Below, piece after piece: positions 1 through 12,000 of a DNA stretch of 30,058 nt; within the stretch, counting starts at the first letter, position 1, and every line of letters starts with the position of its first letter. The notes beneath the pieces are model-generated. The model was not told the origin of the DNA, made no database searches, and worked only from the letters and a program-made list of their open reading frames with translations. The position numbers and the translations under genes were made by a program. This DNA is from Saccoglossus kowalevskii (taxonomy: Eukaryota > Hemichordata > Enteropneusta > Harrimaniidae). The stretch covers positions 24,941 to 54,998 of the forward strand of contig NW_003123409.1 of the NCBI RefSeq assembly GCF_000003605.2, in the 5' to 3' direction.

Positions 1-66
1 TGGGTTATAGGTACGTTTCATCTTCCCAGCAAATGGTTTGGTCATCATCATAGTCTTGAAATCAGC
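1..66 (-). CDS. VPS13A: VPS13 exon 36 of the window (cut by left edge)
   Basis: The acceptor TTATAAG lies just right of 66. The exon opens in phase 0 with ADFKTMMMTKPF and continues off the window after 22 codons. It joins in frame to the exon at 1003-1242. This is the start of the region after VAB that precedes the C-terminal domains. Confidence 0.88.
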
Positions 67-3000
67 CTTATAATATAAAGATGGTAGAAGGAAATGAGAA
101 AAGATGAGGTTATTTGTCTCATGGTTATCAGCAGGTGATATGCATTTTGTTAGATAAATACTGATTCTTATATATTTGCTTGTTCTTTTATGTCATAAAA
201 CATCTCAATAGTCAATGTATTCCACTTACAGGCCTACACTGTTTACACTGTCTACACTGTTTACATTACTTTGACCCCTAATATCACTTCACAACTTTCT
301 GGAATCTTAGAAAGATTGACATGACGTGATATATAACTTTTACCACTGACCTCTACAGCATTGACCTTATGACCTGCAGTACATAACTTTGACCACTGAC
401 CTCTACAGCATTGACCTATGACCTGGCATATAATTTGACCCATTGACCTCTAATGCATTGACTTTATGTCCTGAGACATAACTTTGACCTACTGACCTCT
501 ACAGTATTGACCTGCTAGATAACATTGACCTACTGACCTCTACAGCATTGACCTTATGACCTGGCATATAACTTTGACCCATTGACCTCTACTGCATTGA
601 CTTTATGTCCTGAGACATAACTTTGACCTACTGACCTCTACAGTATTGACCTGCTAGATAACATTGACCTACTGACCTCTACAGCATTGACCTTATGACC
701 TGGCATATAACATTGACCCATTGACCTCTACTGCATTGACTTTATGTCCTGAGACATAACTTTGACCTACTGACCTCTACAGTATTGACCTGCTAGATAA
801 CATTGACCTACTGACCTCTACAGCATTGACCTTATGACCTGGCATATAACATTGACCCATTGACCTCTACTGCATTCACTTTATGTCCTGAGACATAACT
901 TTGACCTACTGACCTCTACAGTATTGACCTGCTAGATAACATTGACCTACTGGCCTCTACAGCATTGACCTTATGACCCGGTACAAACTTTGACCTACTG
1001 ACCTCTACAGCATCTTCCACAACAATTCTATCTTCATCATTTCGCCATCTATCTTCCAGGATTGCACCTAATTCTATATTCATTAATTTCCACTTTCCAG
1101 GTTTGCTTTCTACTTCCCATTTAGCAATACTACTGGTGATAGCAGCGTAGGCTACTTCCTCATATTTACTGTTGATAAGAGATGCTCCAATTCCTTCTAA
1201 TGCTACAAATAATTCCATATTGGCTTGCTCTGCAATGTTAGCCTGAAAAGAAGAATATATATTGGTTAAACACAATTTATTATTTACACTCTGAATCAAT
1301 GGCAGACACTAATTTATTAACTACTTGTAGTGCAGTGGTTGTGGCATTTGATTATTGATTGGTAGACCCAAGTTCAAATGGGTTGACCTCTACCCTGGAT
1401 GAGTGTGCTACAGACTCAATGGGAAGGCTAATTCCACTGGCAGAGATTCATTCACTAACAAATACGACTTTGGGGAAACCTTGGTTAAGGCACCGTGAGT
1501 GTTTGTGTTCAACTGAGCCTGGTTGATGCCAGGATAGAGCATTCAACTTGATAGAGTGATGGCCACACACCCCTGTCATGTAGTCGTAAACTTGAATACA
1601 GCTTATATAGCAAAGATATGCAAGCACCTGCAAATGTCTGGAACTGTTGCCTGGCACAAAACTGTGTATTACACCAAAATATATCGCAATTTATAAAAAT
1701 GAGTTAAATATTACAACCTTGCTTTAATAATGAGAATCAAGTTTGAAGATGATCAGATAAAAGGTATTTTAGTTACTGTAACCACAAGAAGGCGAAAATA
1801 TTAGGAGAATTAAATTTCACTAATACCTTATAAATATAATTTACATAGAACACATACCAAAATCAGCTGAGATCTCAAACTGGTTGATAAAATAGCTTGA
1901 AAGGGATTGATAACAACTGTTTGAATTATAGTAACAACAAGAATAAGTTTTACATTTGTACACCAGAATCATCAACATCAAGTCATTGAAAATGACGCAG
2001 TCCCCGTTAAAGTTTTGAAAGTTCTCTTTGTGCTTGTCATATTAAAGCAGAGGGGTTGTCGCGAGCGTGTCCTTGAAACTTGAGTTCCAAGTGGCGTACA
2101 CAACAGATTGTTTATTTACCGTATTACCCCGGGCATGCGCCCAGGGGCCTGAACATACAAAATCGTGAAAAATTGGGGGTGGGCGCTTACGCGAGGACCA
2201 CCCCCAAAAAAGATTTAAATAAGTTGTTTTTGGGATCGTATGATAAGGTCAAATAAAGGAATGCTTTCGTACACTTTGTACACATACTTATTTCTTGATT
2301 TATGCGAGGTTTCAATAAATGTGAGCACTCGGTCAAGAACTGTGGGAACACTAAGACACAGGGTCGAATTTCAAGAATAAAACTTGTTTTATGTCAGCGA
2401 ATGAAGTTGTATTACTCACTGAAATTGGCTACAAAGTATGGTAAGTATTGTAATCAATGCACGGTTACATTTTTAGTAACCGTGATCAGTGCAAGTCGAA
2501 ACGGCCGGGAAAAACTACCTCTTGTAATCCAAGATGGCGATGACCTCATTAGCATAATTTTGTTCACGCACGTAATACATCGATACATCGCATCGTAATT
2601 ACTGAAGAATAGCAGACAGGGTTATGAAACAAATAAACCTTTTATTACTGATGTGAAATGTTTACAAACTATTGTAAATACATAAACATATCCAAATGGC
2701 GATACATAAAAAACAGACTGAAAATAAACTCTGGTCGACCTCATTAACATGATTTATTCACGCACCCACATGATGCAACAAGTTCCCATCGTCGGCATGC
2801 CTCATTATGGTTATCGCCCGGGGTTATCATAATGGACTTGAGGTCGGCAAAATGTTTTTTCTTCAACGACAGAAAAATAATCCACATGACCGTAATGCCA
2901 TAGCTGCGATGAAGGATGGAAAGAAAGTAGCAAGTTTACGACGTGATGTCTCAAAAGTGCTAGCTCCCGTTCGCAGTCAGCTGGCACCGGTGTCAGGGAA

Positions 3001-6000
3001 GTTGTGCAACCAAATTTGCCGAGTTCGTAGTTTTTCGCCAATAAAAAAATAACTAAGGCAAAAACTCACGGTTTTTCAGCATTTTTCTAATAAAGACATT
3101 ATTTTCTATCAATAATCCGCCCAAAACAGGAACATTTCTACTAATTTTTGTTTTTGTTTTTTTACGTTTTTTGAAAAACCTGCGATTAGGCTGCGAAAGT
3201 AGAACATTCCGGAGGGGGTGAAACAAAAGAGCCAAGTTTAACGCGTAAAAATAGAACACGTATTTTGACCTCTACGTGGCCAACCAAACGTTTGCGCTCG
3301 TTGCCAAAAATCCCCGCGTCCATCGCCTGGCGATGCTACGTTTTGAAACCAAAGCTAAGTGCTTCAAACCACTCACCAAGGTATGGATTATTGCAATATT
3401 GGATTCATCGTGAATGAAGAGAAAGCAGAACGTGTGCGCCACATGCTGCGTGGTTCATCTCACGTCGTTAAGTTCCAATGAGTTTTTACGTAAAAACACA
3501 AACAAAACGGCCCTTTTTAGGGCCACCACACACTCCCAAAAGGGAACTACCGTAACAAACACACTATTTAAATAAATCAAACGCGTTCGTTTTTGACAAA
3601 TAAAACTTTTATTGTTGACGCTGTTCTTGGCTATTAAATAATCACCCTGGGCGTTTAACCGAGGATGTCCCCAACATAGAACTTTTGTGAAAACAGGGGG
3701 GTGGGCGCTTGCCCAGGGAGGGGCGCGTGCCCGGGGTAATACGGTACATCAAAACATGTGTTCCGTGTAGTAGTAATATGGCCAAAAATAAAAACAGCCT
3801 TTCGGCCATCTTTGATCTGATTATGAAACACACTGATATGTATGATGTATGTGCCAAATATGAATGAAAATGGTACATAAATTGTGGAAATATAGTAGTA
3901 AGGCCAAAAAGTCAGATGGCTGTCAATCGACCATCCTTGACCAGATTTTGAAACAAATTGTCATGGACATGCATCCTAACATGTATAAAGTACATGTATG
4001 TGCCAAATTTGAATGAAAACTGACAGAGCATGTCCAAGATATCGCATAAAAAAACAAAACAAGATGCCTGCCAGTCGACCATCTTTGATCCAATCATGGA
4101 CATGTATCCTAACATGTATAATCTATGTACCAAGTTTGAATGACAACTGACAAAGCATGTCCAAAATACAACATTTTCAAAAAACAAGATGGCTGCCAGT
4201 CGACCATTTTGAATCAAATCACTAAACCACTGCATGTGCATATGTCCCACATAAGGTACTAGGCACATGCAAAGAATGAACTGAATGGGTCCACAGGATT
4301 CTGAAATATGACTCTGAACAGACTGATGCACGAACGGACGGATGGACGGACAGACTCAAGAACTCACGGATGGTCGGGGACATGTATCCTAACATGTATG
4401 ATCTATGTACTAAATTTGAATGAAAACTGACAAAGCATGTCCAAAATACAACATTTTCAAAAAACAAGATGGCTGCCAGTCGGCCATCTTTGATCCAATT
4501 GTGAAATAAATCGTCATGGACATGTATCCTAACATGTATAATCTATGTACCAAGTTTGAATGAAAACTGACGAAGCATGTCCAAAATGCAACATTTTTAA
4601 AAAACAAGATGGCTGCCAGTAGGCCATTTTGAATCGAATCGCTAAACCACTGCATGTACATATGTCCCACATAAAGTACTAGGCACATGCAAAAAATGAA
4701 CGGAATCGGTCCAAGGGATTCTGAGATATGACTCTGGATGGACACATGGAGACCGAATTACAAGTCCCCGTTTTCGGACTTCGTCCGAACGGGGACTGAC
4801 AACAACAAGAACAGACATTCTTCATCTACATCGATGATGATACAGCAAGGTAAAAATAAGTAATTCTACAGTGTGTTTTGTCCAATAAATGAATGAAAAC
4901 ATGAAATTATGTGCATTAAACATAAAACATCATTACAACCGTGAAAATCCATTTGATTAAAATAGTTGCTGGTTATTCAAAAAAAATAAAGTTAATATTT
5001 ACTTTTTTAGCAATCTGTGCTATATTTTTATTCTGTGTAAATAGCAACACTCGCTGCAATCCATCTAAGTATGAAACCCAATAAATGGTGGTCTTTTCAG
5101 TTTTATTCATCAATGGATGTTCTATGAGACCATCAGGTTTGTCTTTGTCATCTAGAATAAAGAAGGAGATATTAATACTATATAAACACTGTCAACTTCT
5201 CTGACATATTCTTTATCATCAAGGAGACCAATTATACTCACCTTCATCAGTACTATAAACACTGTCATCTTCTCCTTCAACATACTCTCCATCACCAGGG
5301 AGACTGCTTCTTCTAACACTTTCAATACTCACATTGACTTTATTACTGTCATCCTGCAGCAACAAATGTAAATTTGCTTAAAGCATTCTAAATTTAGTAT
5401 TCCTCTCAAGTTATACGAGAAGCAAACTATGATTTGCCAAAAAATTTTGGGATTTGGGTAATCACAATATGAGTAGCGTGTTGGTGACAGTTGGTAGTGT
5501 GCAGACGACAATGGATTGTGTCATTGTCATCCACATGCAACCCACTGCCATCCAAACACTACCTAATGTCGCCCACACACTACCTACTGTCACCCACACA
5601 CTACCCTACTTTCACCCATGCTACCCACATACCACCCACTGTCACCCACACACTACCCTACTGTCACCCACACACCACCCACTTTCACCCACACTACCCA
5701 CTGCCACCCACACACTACCCTACTATATGTTACCCACACACTACCCATTGTCACCCACACACTGCCCCCACACCACCATCACCCACACCCACCCAGTGTC
5801 ACCAACATACTACCTTACTGTCACCCACACACCACCCACATTACCCTACTGTCACCCACTACCCACTGTCACCCACATTCTACCCACATTCTGCCACACA
5901 ACACCCATTGTCATCATCACACTGCCCATTGTCATAATAACTCATTATTCTTACCTTACTAATCATAGCAGGAAATGAGGGTTTATTTCTATTATATAAG

Positions 6001-9000
6001 TTCCACCAGAGTGTCCTTTCAACTGTGGGATCATCCCATGTATACAGTAAAGATTGTTGTGATGTTATCAACATGACATTATTACTATTTCTAGAAATTA
6101 AACAATAGCTATTAGACACATGCAATATGTACAAAAAAGTCATCAACAAAATAATCACTTTTTACAGATTTGTGTGTAAATGAGAATAAAATGAGATATA
6201 TGGGATTATACTATCTTCTTATTATAGTAGATAGAGCATGAATTCTGGTTCACACCCACTCTGTAGCTCTGTATATCAAACATGACATACATTGTTTTTT
6301 TCTCATAAATCTGACTCACTTCTGAGAGACTTTAATAAAGACATCATCATCACATAGATTATCAATTCTGACAGGAGCACTTCCGTTCGTGTATGGTGTT
6401 AATGTTATGGTTGTTGGTCCCTCGGTTCCTCCACTAACATCCACTGTCAAGGCAGTCTGTCAAGAAAATCAAATTATTGCTGTAGAAATTATTTGGAATG
6501 TGAATATGAGTATTGTAAACACAAGTTTCAAACAGATTTTATTAATTTACTGTTTAAAGTAGGTTGTTTGTGTGGTGAAAAATATAACACTAGAAACGTC
6601 ATCAGAAATCTTGTGCACCTATTTCATGACACTAAATGGTCAATTCAGTTGGTTTTCCTTAAGATTATTTTAGTAATACATTTATCAATATCTTTCTCTG
6701 TAATTTCTCTGAGAAAATGTGAGTGAAACAAGCACCAAGTGAAAGTGTCTTTATAAGACTTGATATCTGTTTTGAGAACCCTGTGTAATGTGTGTATACA
6801 TAAATACACCAGGTCTCTAAATAAAATATTCTGCCTTAGTATTAATTCACAGGATGCAAGAACAGCACTAAATGTTGTCACAGTGCATGAAGACATAATT
6901 CACTGTTTTCATGGTAACTGTCACAGAAATTTTTCCAGGAGAACAAACTTTTCAATAATCTAATTTATATGGTTTTGCAGTTACAGATTTTTGGAAGCGG
7001 TTTATGTCCTATCAGTCTTGATTGATCATCTCTTTCTTGATGTGCAAATATCTTTGTGACAACAAATATTATGGCAAACATATTTATTTATTTTATGAAA
7101 AAAAAAAAAATATATATATATATATAATTCACAGTAAAGGTTTACAGTTGATTGACCTTTGACCCGATATCTTACCCCATGTTCCATCCTGAGCACAGTT
7201 GAATGTGGTTTATCAACACTGAAATGCTGTGATGTCAATCGACTATCTGATATCTTGACAAACATCTTCATTGATTTTGTACCAGGCCAATATGGGATAC
7301 ACTGTGAAAACAAAATATGGTAAAACCATGAGCATCCTCTCATCGAAAACGGAGCTAATCCGACAATATCACAGACATCTACATGTATGAATATGATTGG
7401 TCAATAATAAGGATCAAGATTTCTACCTCGTTTGGTTTCACATCCACCCAGACAGCAGCTTTCAAATCTTCTTCCAGGAAACTTAATGTTTCATTCGTTT
7501 TATTCAATACCAAGAAATAAGGCATCAATGTGACGATCTTCGTGAGTGTCAGATTAGACATCTTGATTTCCAACCAAAACTGAAAAAAATTGAGACCAGA
7601 ATATATGAGCCGTAGCCAAGGTTTACATTTATCTTCTTCATGTTTTACAGAGAAACCATCTCCCAGGGGTAAATTGCAATTATCTTGCAATATATATTTT
7701 CAGCTTCATCGCACATAACTTTTGAAAGTTCCACCAAGGAATGCTGAAATGCTGGCAAAACTGTTGGCACGGTAACCAATATGACATTATAAGATGGTCT
7801 CACCTGATATATTCTATCATGGCCTTTATCTTTACATGTCACAACTCCTGAACTTCCAACTGTATCCAATGAGAATGACTGCGACCAATCAGAACCAAAT
7901 ACTCGAATCTTGGCCTGAAAATAATAATTCTTAGGTGTAAGTCACATGATTACACTTCAACCAATCGGAACAGAATTCACAAAGGTGTAAACTAATGATG
8001 AATGATCAATATTTTCAAATATCACAAATTAATCAATCAATTTAACCTTATACCTTCCCATCGTTAGTTAAAAAAGTTATCAAAAGTTTTAATGTGGAGG
8101 TGAACACTTACTCTTTTTTTCTTTTTAGACCCAAAGCAAAATAAAATTGGACTGCTTGAGGTTTGGTTTTCATAAACTAATCTTGATCTTGAGCCCTAAA
8201 ATATAATTATGAAGAATTAGTTTTAACAGATATAAGGCAGATTAGGGTGGGTGGGATAGAGATGTATGTAACTTGGTGGGATACATGTGTGTTTATTAGT
8301 CAACTGGAGCAGGGAAACATTTGTAAAGAAGTAAATACTATTAAAACGAACAGCTGACAATGGGGAATACCCACATGTTCATGAAGTTTTTTATGGTGAA
8401 ATATGTAAAGGCTTCTCACCAAAATTGTATTTTTCCCCAAATTATTGCAATATTATAAGCCATTTATTCTAATTTCTTTTATTTCAAATGACCTTTTTTC
8501 TAAACACAAAAACACTCATTTTTTACTTACTCTAAAATCGACAGGCAGCTCAGTTTTATTAACAAACCAGTATGGAGAATATAGAAATATATCCATAGAA
8601 TTAGCATGTGTTGTATGCACACTAAGGGATAAATATTTATAGCGATCTTCTTCATGATCATTGGTTTCCATGACAACAGATTCGTAAGGCTTCAACTGTC
8701 TTGATATATTTAAGAATCCTTCCCAATCAGCAGAAAGATAATCATACATCTGTATGAAAGACAAACATCAGTTACAAACATTACTCATGGAATGCAATGC
8801 CCGTATATGGCATTATACTAAAATCAATGCACATATATGGAATACTAAAATCAATGTACATATATGGAATACTAAAATCAATGCACATATATGGAATACT
8901 AAAATCAATGCCCTTATATGGGATACTGAAATCAATGTCCATAAATGGATACTATATCAATGCCCTTATATGGCATACTGAAATTAATGCCCATATATGG

Positions 9001-12000
9001 CATACTGAAATCTGTATTGTATTTAGTATTTACCTGTATATGGAGTTTTTGAGATTGATCATCACGTACTGTAAACATTGGAAGATTTTCGCCGGCTCCA
9101 AGAGTTGCCGGTGGAGTTGTCTGAAAATAAAAAATATTTATACAATGGAATAAAGAACCTACTACCATCATATCTTTATGTGTTTTTGTGCATGTAGTTT
9201 AAAACGAATTACAGTAAAGCATTTAATTTTCTCTGCTAAGTATTTTTGCAATTTCTTGATTTAATGGTATTCGTGAAAACAATACTTAAGAAACCGAGGG
9301 AAATGTCCACTGCTACAATCATTGTGATTGGCTGTCCTACAGACCTCTGTAAAATGTCCACTGCTACAGTCATTGTGATTGGCTGTTCTACAGACCTCTG
9401 TAAAATGTTCACTGCTACAGTCATTGTGATTGGCTGTCCTACAGATCTCTGTAAAATGTCCACTGCTACAGTCATTGTGATTGGCTGTTCTACAGACCTC
9501 TGTAAAATGTCCACTGCTACAGTCATTGTGATTGGCTGTTCTACAGACCTCTGTAAAATGTTCACTGCTACAGTCATTGTGATTGGCTGTCCTACAGATC
9601 TCTGTAAAATGTCCACTGCTACAGTCATTGTGATTGGCTGTCCTACAGACCTCTGTAAAATGTTCACTGCTACAGTCATTGTGATTGGTTGTCCTACAGA
9701 CCTCTGTAAAATGTTCACTGCTACAGTCATTGTGATTGGCTGTCCTACAGACCTCTGTAAAATGTTCACTGCTACAGTCATTGTGATTGGCTGTCCTACA
9801 GACCTCTGTAAAATGTCCACTGCTACAGTCATTGTGATTGGCTGTCCTACAGACCTCTGTAAAATGTTCACTGCTACAGTCATTGTGATTGGCTGTCCTA
9901 CAGATCTCTGTAAAATGTCTACTGCTACAGTCATTGTGATTGGCTGTCCTACAGACCTCTGTAAAATGTCCACTGCTACAGTCATTGTGATTGGCTGTCC
10001 TACAGATCTCTGTAAAATGTCTGCTGATTTTTCCTAGCTTGCAAAATTCATGAAAATTTGTCTCTTGTGAAATAAGAGATTTAGTTTATAACCCATCTGT
10101 CTTGGATTGATCAATGAACATTCCAGAATTAATGTGGTTATAAGCCATAAACTGATTATGGCTGGTCAGAGAACAGGCACCCAAGAATATGAAAACATTA
10201 TACAATTAGCGTATGGTACAATGTAGGTATTACTTACCTCCAGTGCATATACAATACTGTAAGGTAGATAATTATGTAGAATAACAGGTGGGTGTAAGTT
10301 AAGAACATAATTTGGTGTTCCTTCTGGAATCTTGATAGCAGTTTTTGCAAAAGCCACATCGTCACAAATCACCTAGAGAGAGACAATAAATAACAATGAA
10401 AGTCATTTTTAGTCACTATACCTTGAAATATTCATTAAATCTTTGAACAAGGAAGAAATATCATGTTAGTTTTGGATAAAAAAAGATTTTGTGAAAAAAA
10501 GCAAATGCTGCAAACATCCCAAAAACTGCACTGATGCATACATGCTCATGAAAATTACATTTTTTCAAAAAGATGGGAACAATATGGGTTTATTATTTGA
10601 ATGCCTAAATTGTTCATCTTGAAATGTTGATGAAATAAATTGCACTTTTGTATCCTATTCTATAATTTATTATTATATTCTTGTACCAGAGATGAACCTA
10701 CCTTGATAAAAATGTTTGACAAAATATATCAACCATTTACGCGGTTATTTATTTTGTGAAATATGACAATTTGACTTTGGCACACAAAGGGTTTAATGTA
10801 ATAGAAAACCCAAATGTATTATTGGTATAAAAAGTGGTATGAGTGTATTTACCTTAATGTTGAAGTTTGGTTCTGTTGCATGCTTTGCTTTACATGAAAA
10901 CACTTTTTGTCTGGAGTCTTCCTTTGACAACTCTTCCCATTTGAGTGCAGTCTCACAAATAAAGTAGCTTTATAATAAAAAGAAAGAGATTATCAAAGAA
11001 ATATTATAATAATGCTAGTCTTTTACTGTTAATGGTTGTTTTTATGATTAAGATCACCAGGTTTTTTCAAAATTAATACAGAAACCATAAAACGATAAAC
11101 AAAAAAAAAACTGGAATTAATATTTTGAAAGAATCGAGCATTAAAATAGTTTTCTGAAATGATCATTGACTATTACTACTCTATTATTAGAGAAATGAAA
11201 CAATGCAAATTGCTGCAAATTTTTTTAGTAACCATAGTAATTTAGAACAAGGCTGAATCTTAATTTCTGAATTTGTGCGCACTGAAACATAATTCAAAAT
11301 CAGGGGTAATATTAATCATGTCAAATAATACTATAGAACCGTTTATTTTCACTGACATTTAATTTCACTATTTTGATTCTTTTGATAAATTTGTCTGGAT
11401 TCACAAACTTGACAGGGAAATAATGAATTGTATTGTTTTACATGTTTAGTTGATTTATTTAATTCAGCAGATTTTACTTATTGGCAAATATAGCGGAGTT
11501 ATAAAACAGAGAATAATTAATGTGTTGACAGTAGTGCCCCAAAACAGAAAACAACTCACAAAGGCAACTTGAATTGTAGCTATTAATCTAAAGATCACTC
11601 ATTAAACTGTGACTCAACAGAAATAGTAAGTGTAGCATAATACATTGCAGTGTTTTGTAACAGATAAAGGAAATCTCCATTTCAGCGGAATCCAGTAATC
11701 TTGTATTTGCTCACTACAAGTTATTTGAGACCATTATGTAACAAATATTTTGCCTAAATTTACTGTAATGAATATAATTGTGATTAGGTCTACTTTCATA
11801 ACAACCTATACGTACCCTAAACCCACTGGACACAGGTATATCCTACAATGGTAAGCAACAAATAATGGTATTTCAAACTCTGACTTTGGCCTAGCAACAC
11901 CTAACAACGACCATTCTTCCTCCTCTTCTCCAGGAATGGCAGCAGCTGCTCCTTCTAATATCTGCAGATCTAATCGTTTATAATATAACTCTACAGGAAT

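Larger units (their letters stand above)
2119..3744. mobile_element. DNA transposon-like element with terminal inverted repeats
   Basis: The left end reads CCGTATTACCCCGGGCATGC and the right end is its reverse complement with one mismatch (CCGTATTACCCCGGGCACGC); similarity continues for about 25 bases. Both ends are flanked by TA (2117-2118 and 3745-3746), suggesting a TA target-site duplication. A GTGAAAA...GGGGGTGGGCGCTT motif also recurs as a direct repeat near both ends. The interior is much more GC- and CpG-rich than the host intron and carries a HIRAN-like frame. No transposase catalytic core was recognised, so the superfamily is not assigned. Confidence 0.68.

Noticed and set aside
2302-2598. 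98-codon plus-strand frame inside the inverted-repeat element
   Set aside because: No recognised motif; composition and lack of conserved pattern do not support a real protein, though it may be a decayed part of the element.
5454-5978. Three overlapping His/Pro/Thr-rich frames
   Set aside because: Low-complexity CACCCA repeat read in all frames.
8794-9040. 27-base array as another exon-end copy
   Set aside because: It shares only about eight bases (TCCATATA) with the end of the exon at 9034-9120, too little to claim descent.
9236-10037. Long open frames on both strands (about 250-263 codons)
   Set aside because: They come from a 51-base tandem unit without stops; both strands are open at once, there is no family resemblance, and they lie inside an intron of a confidently read gene.
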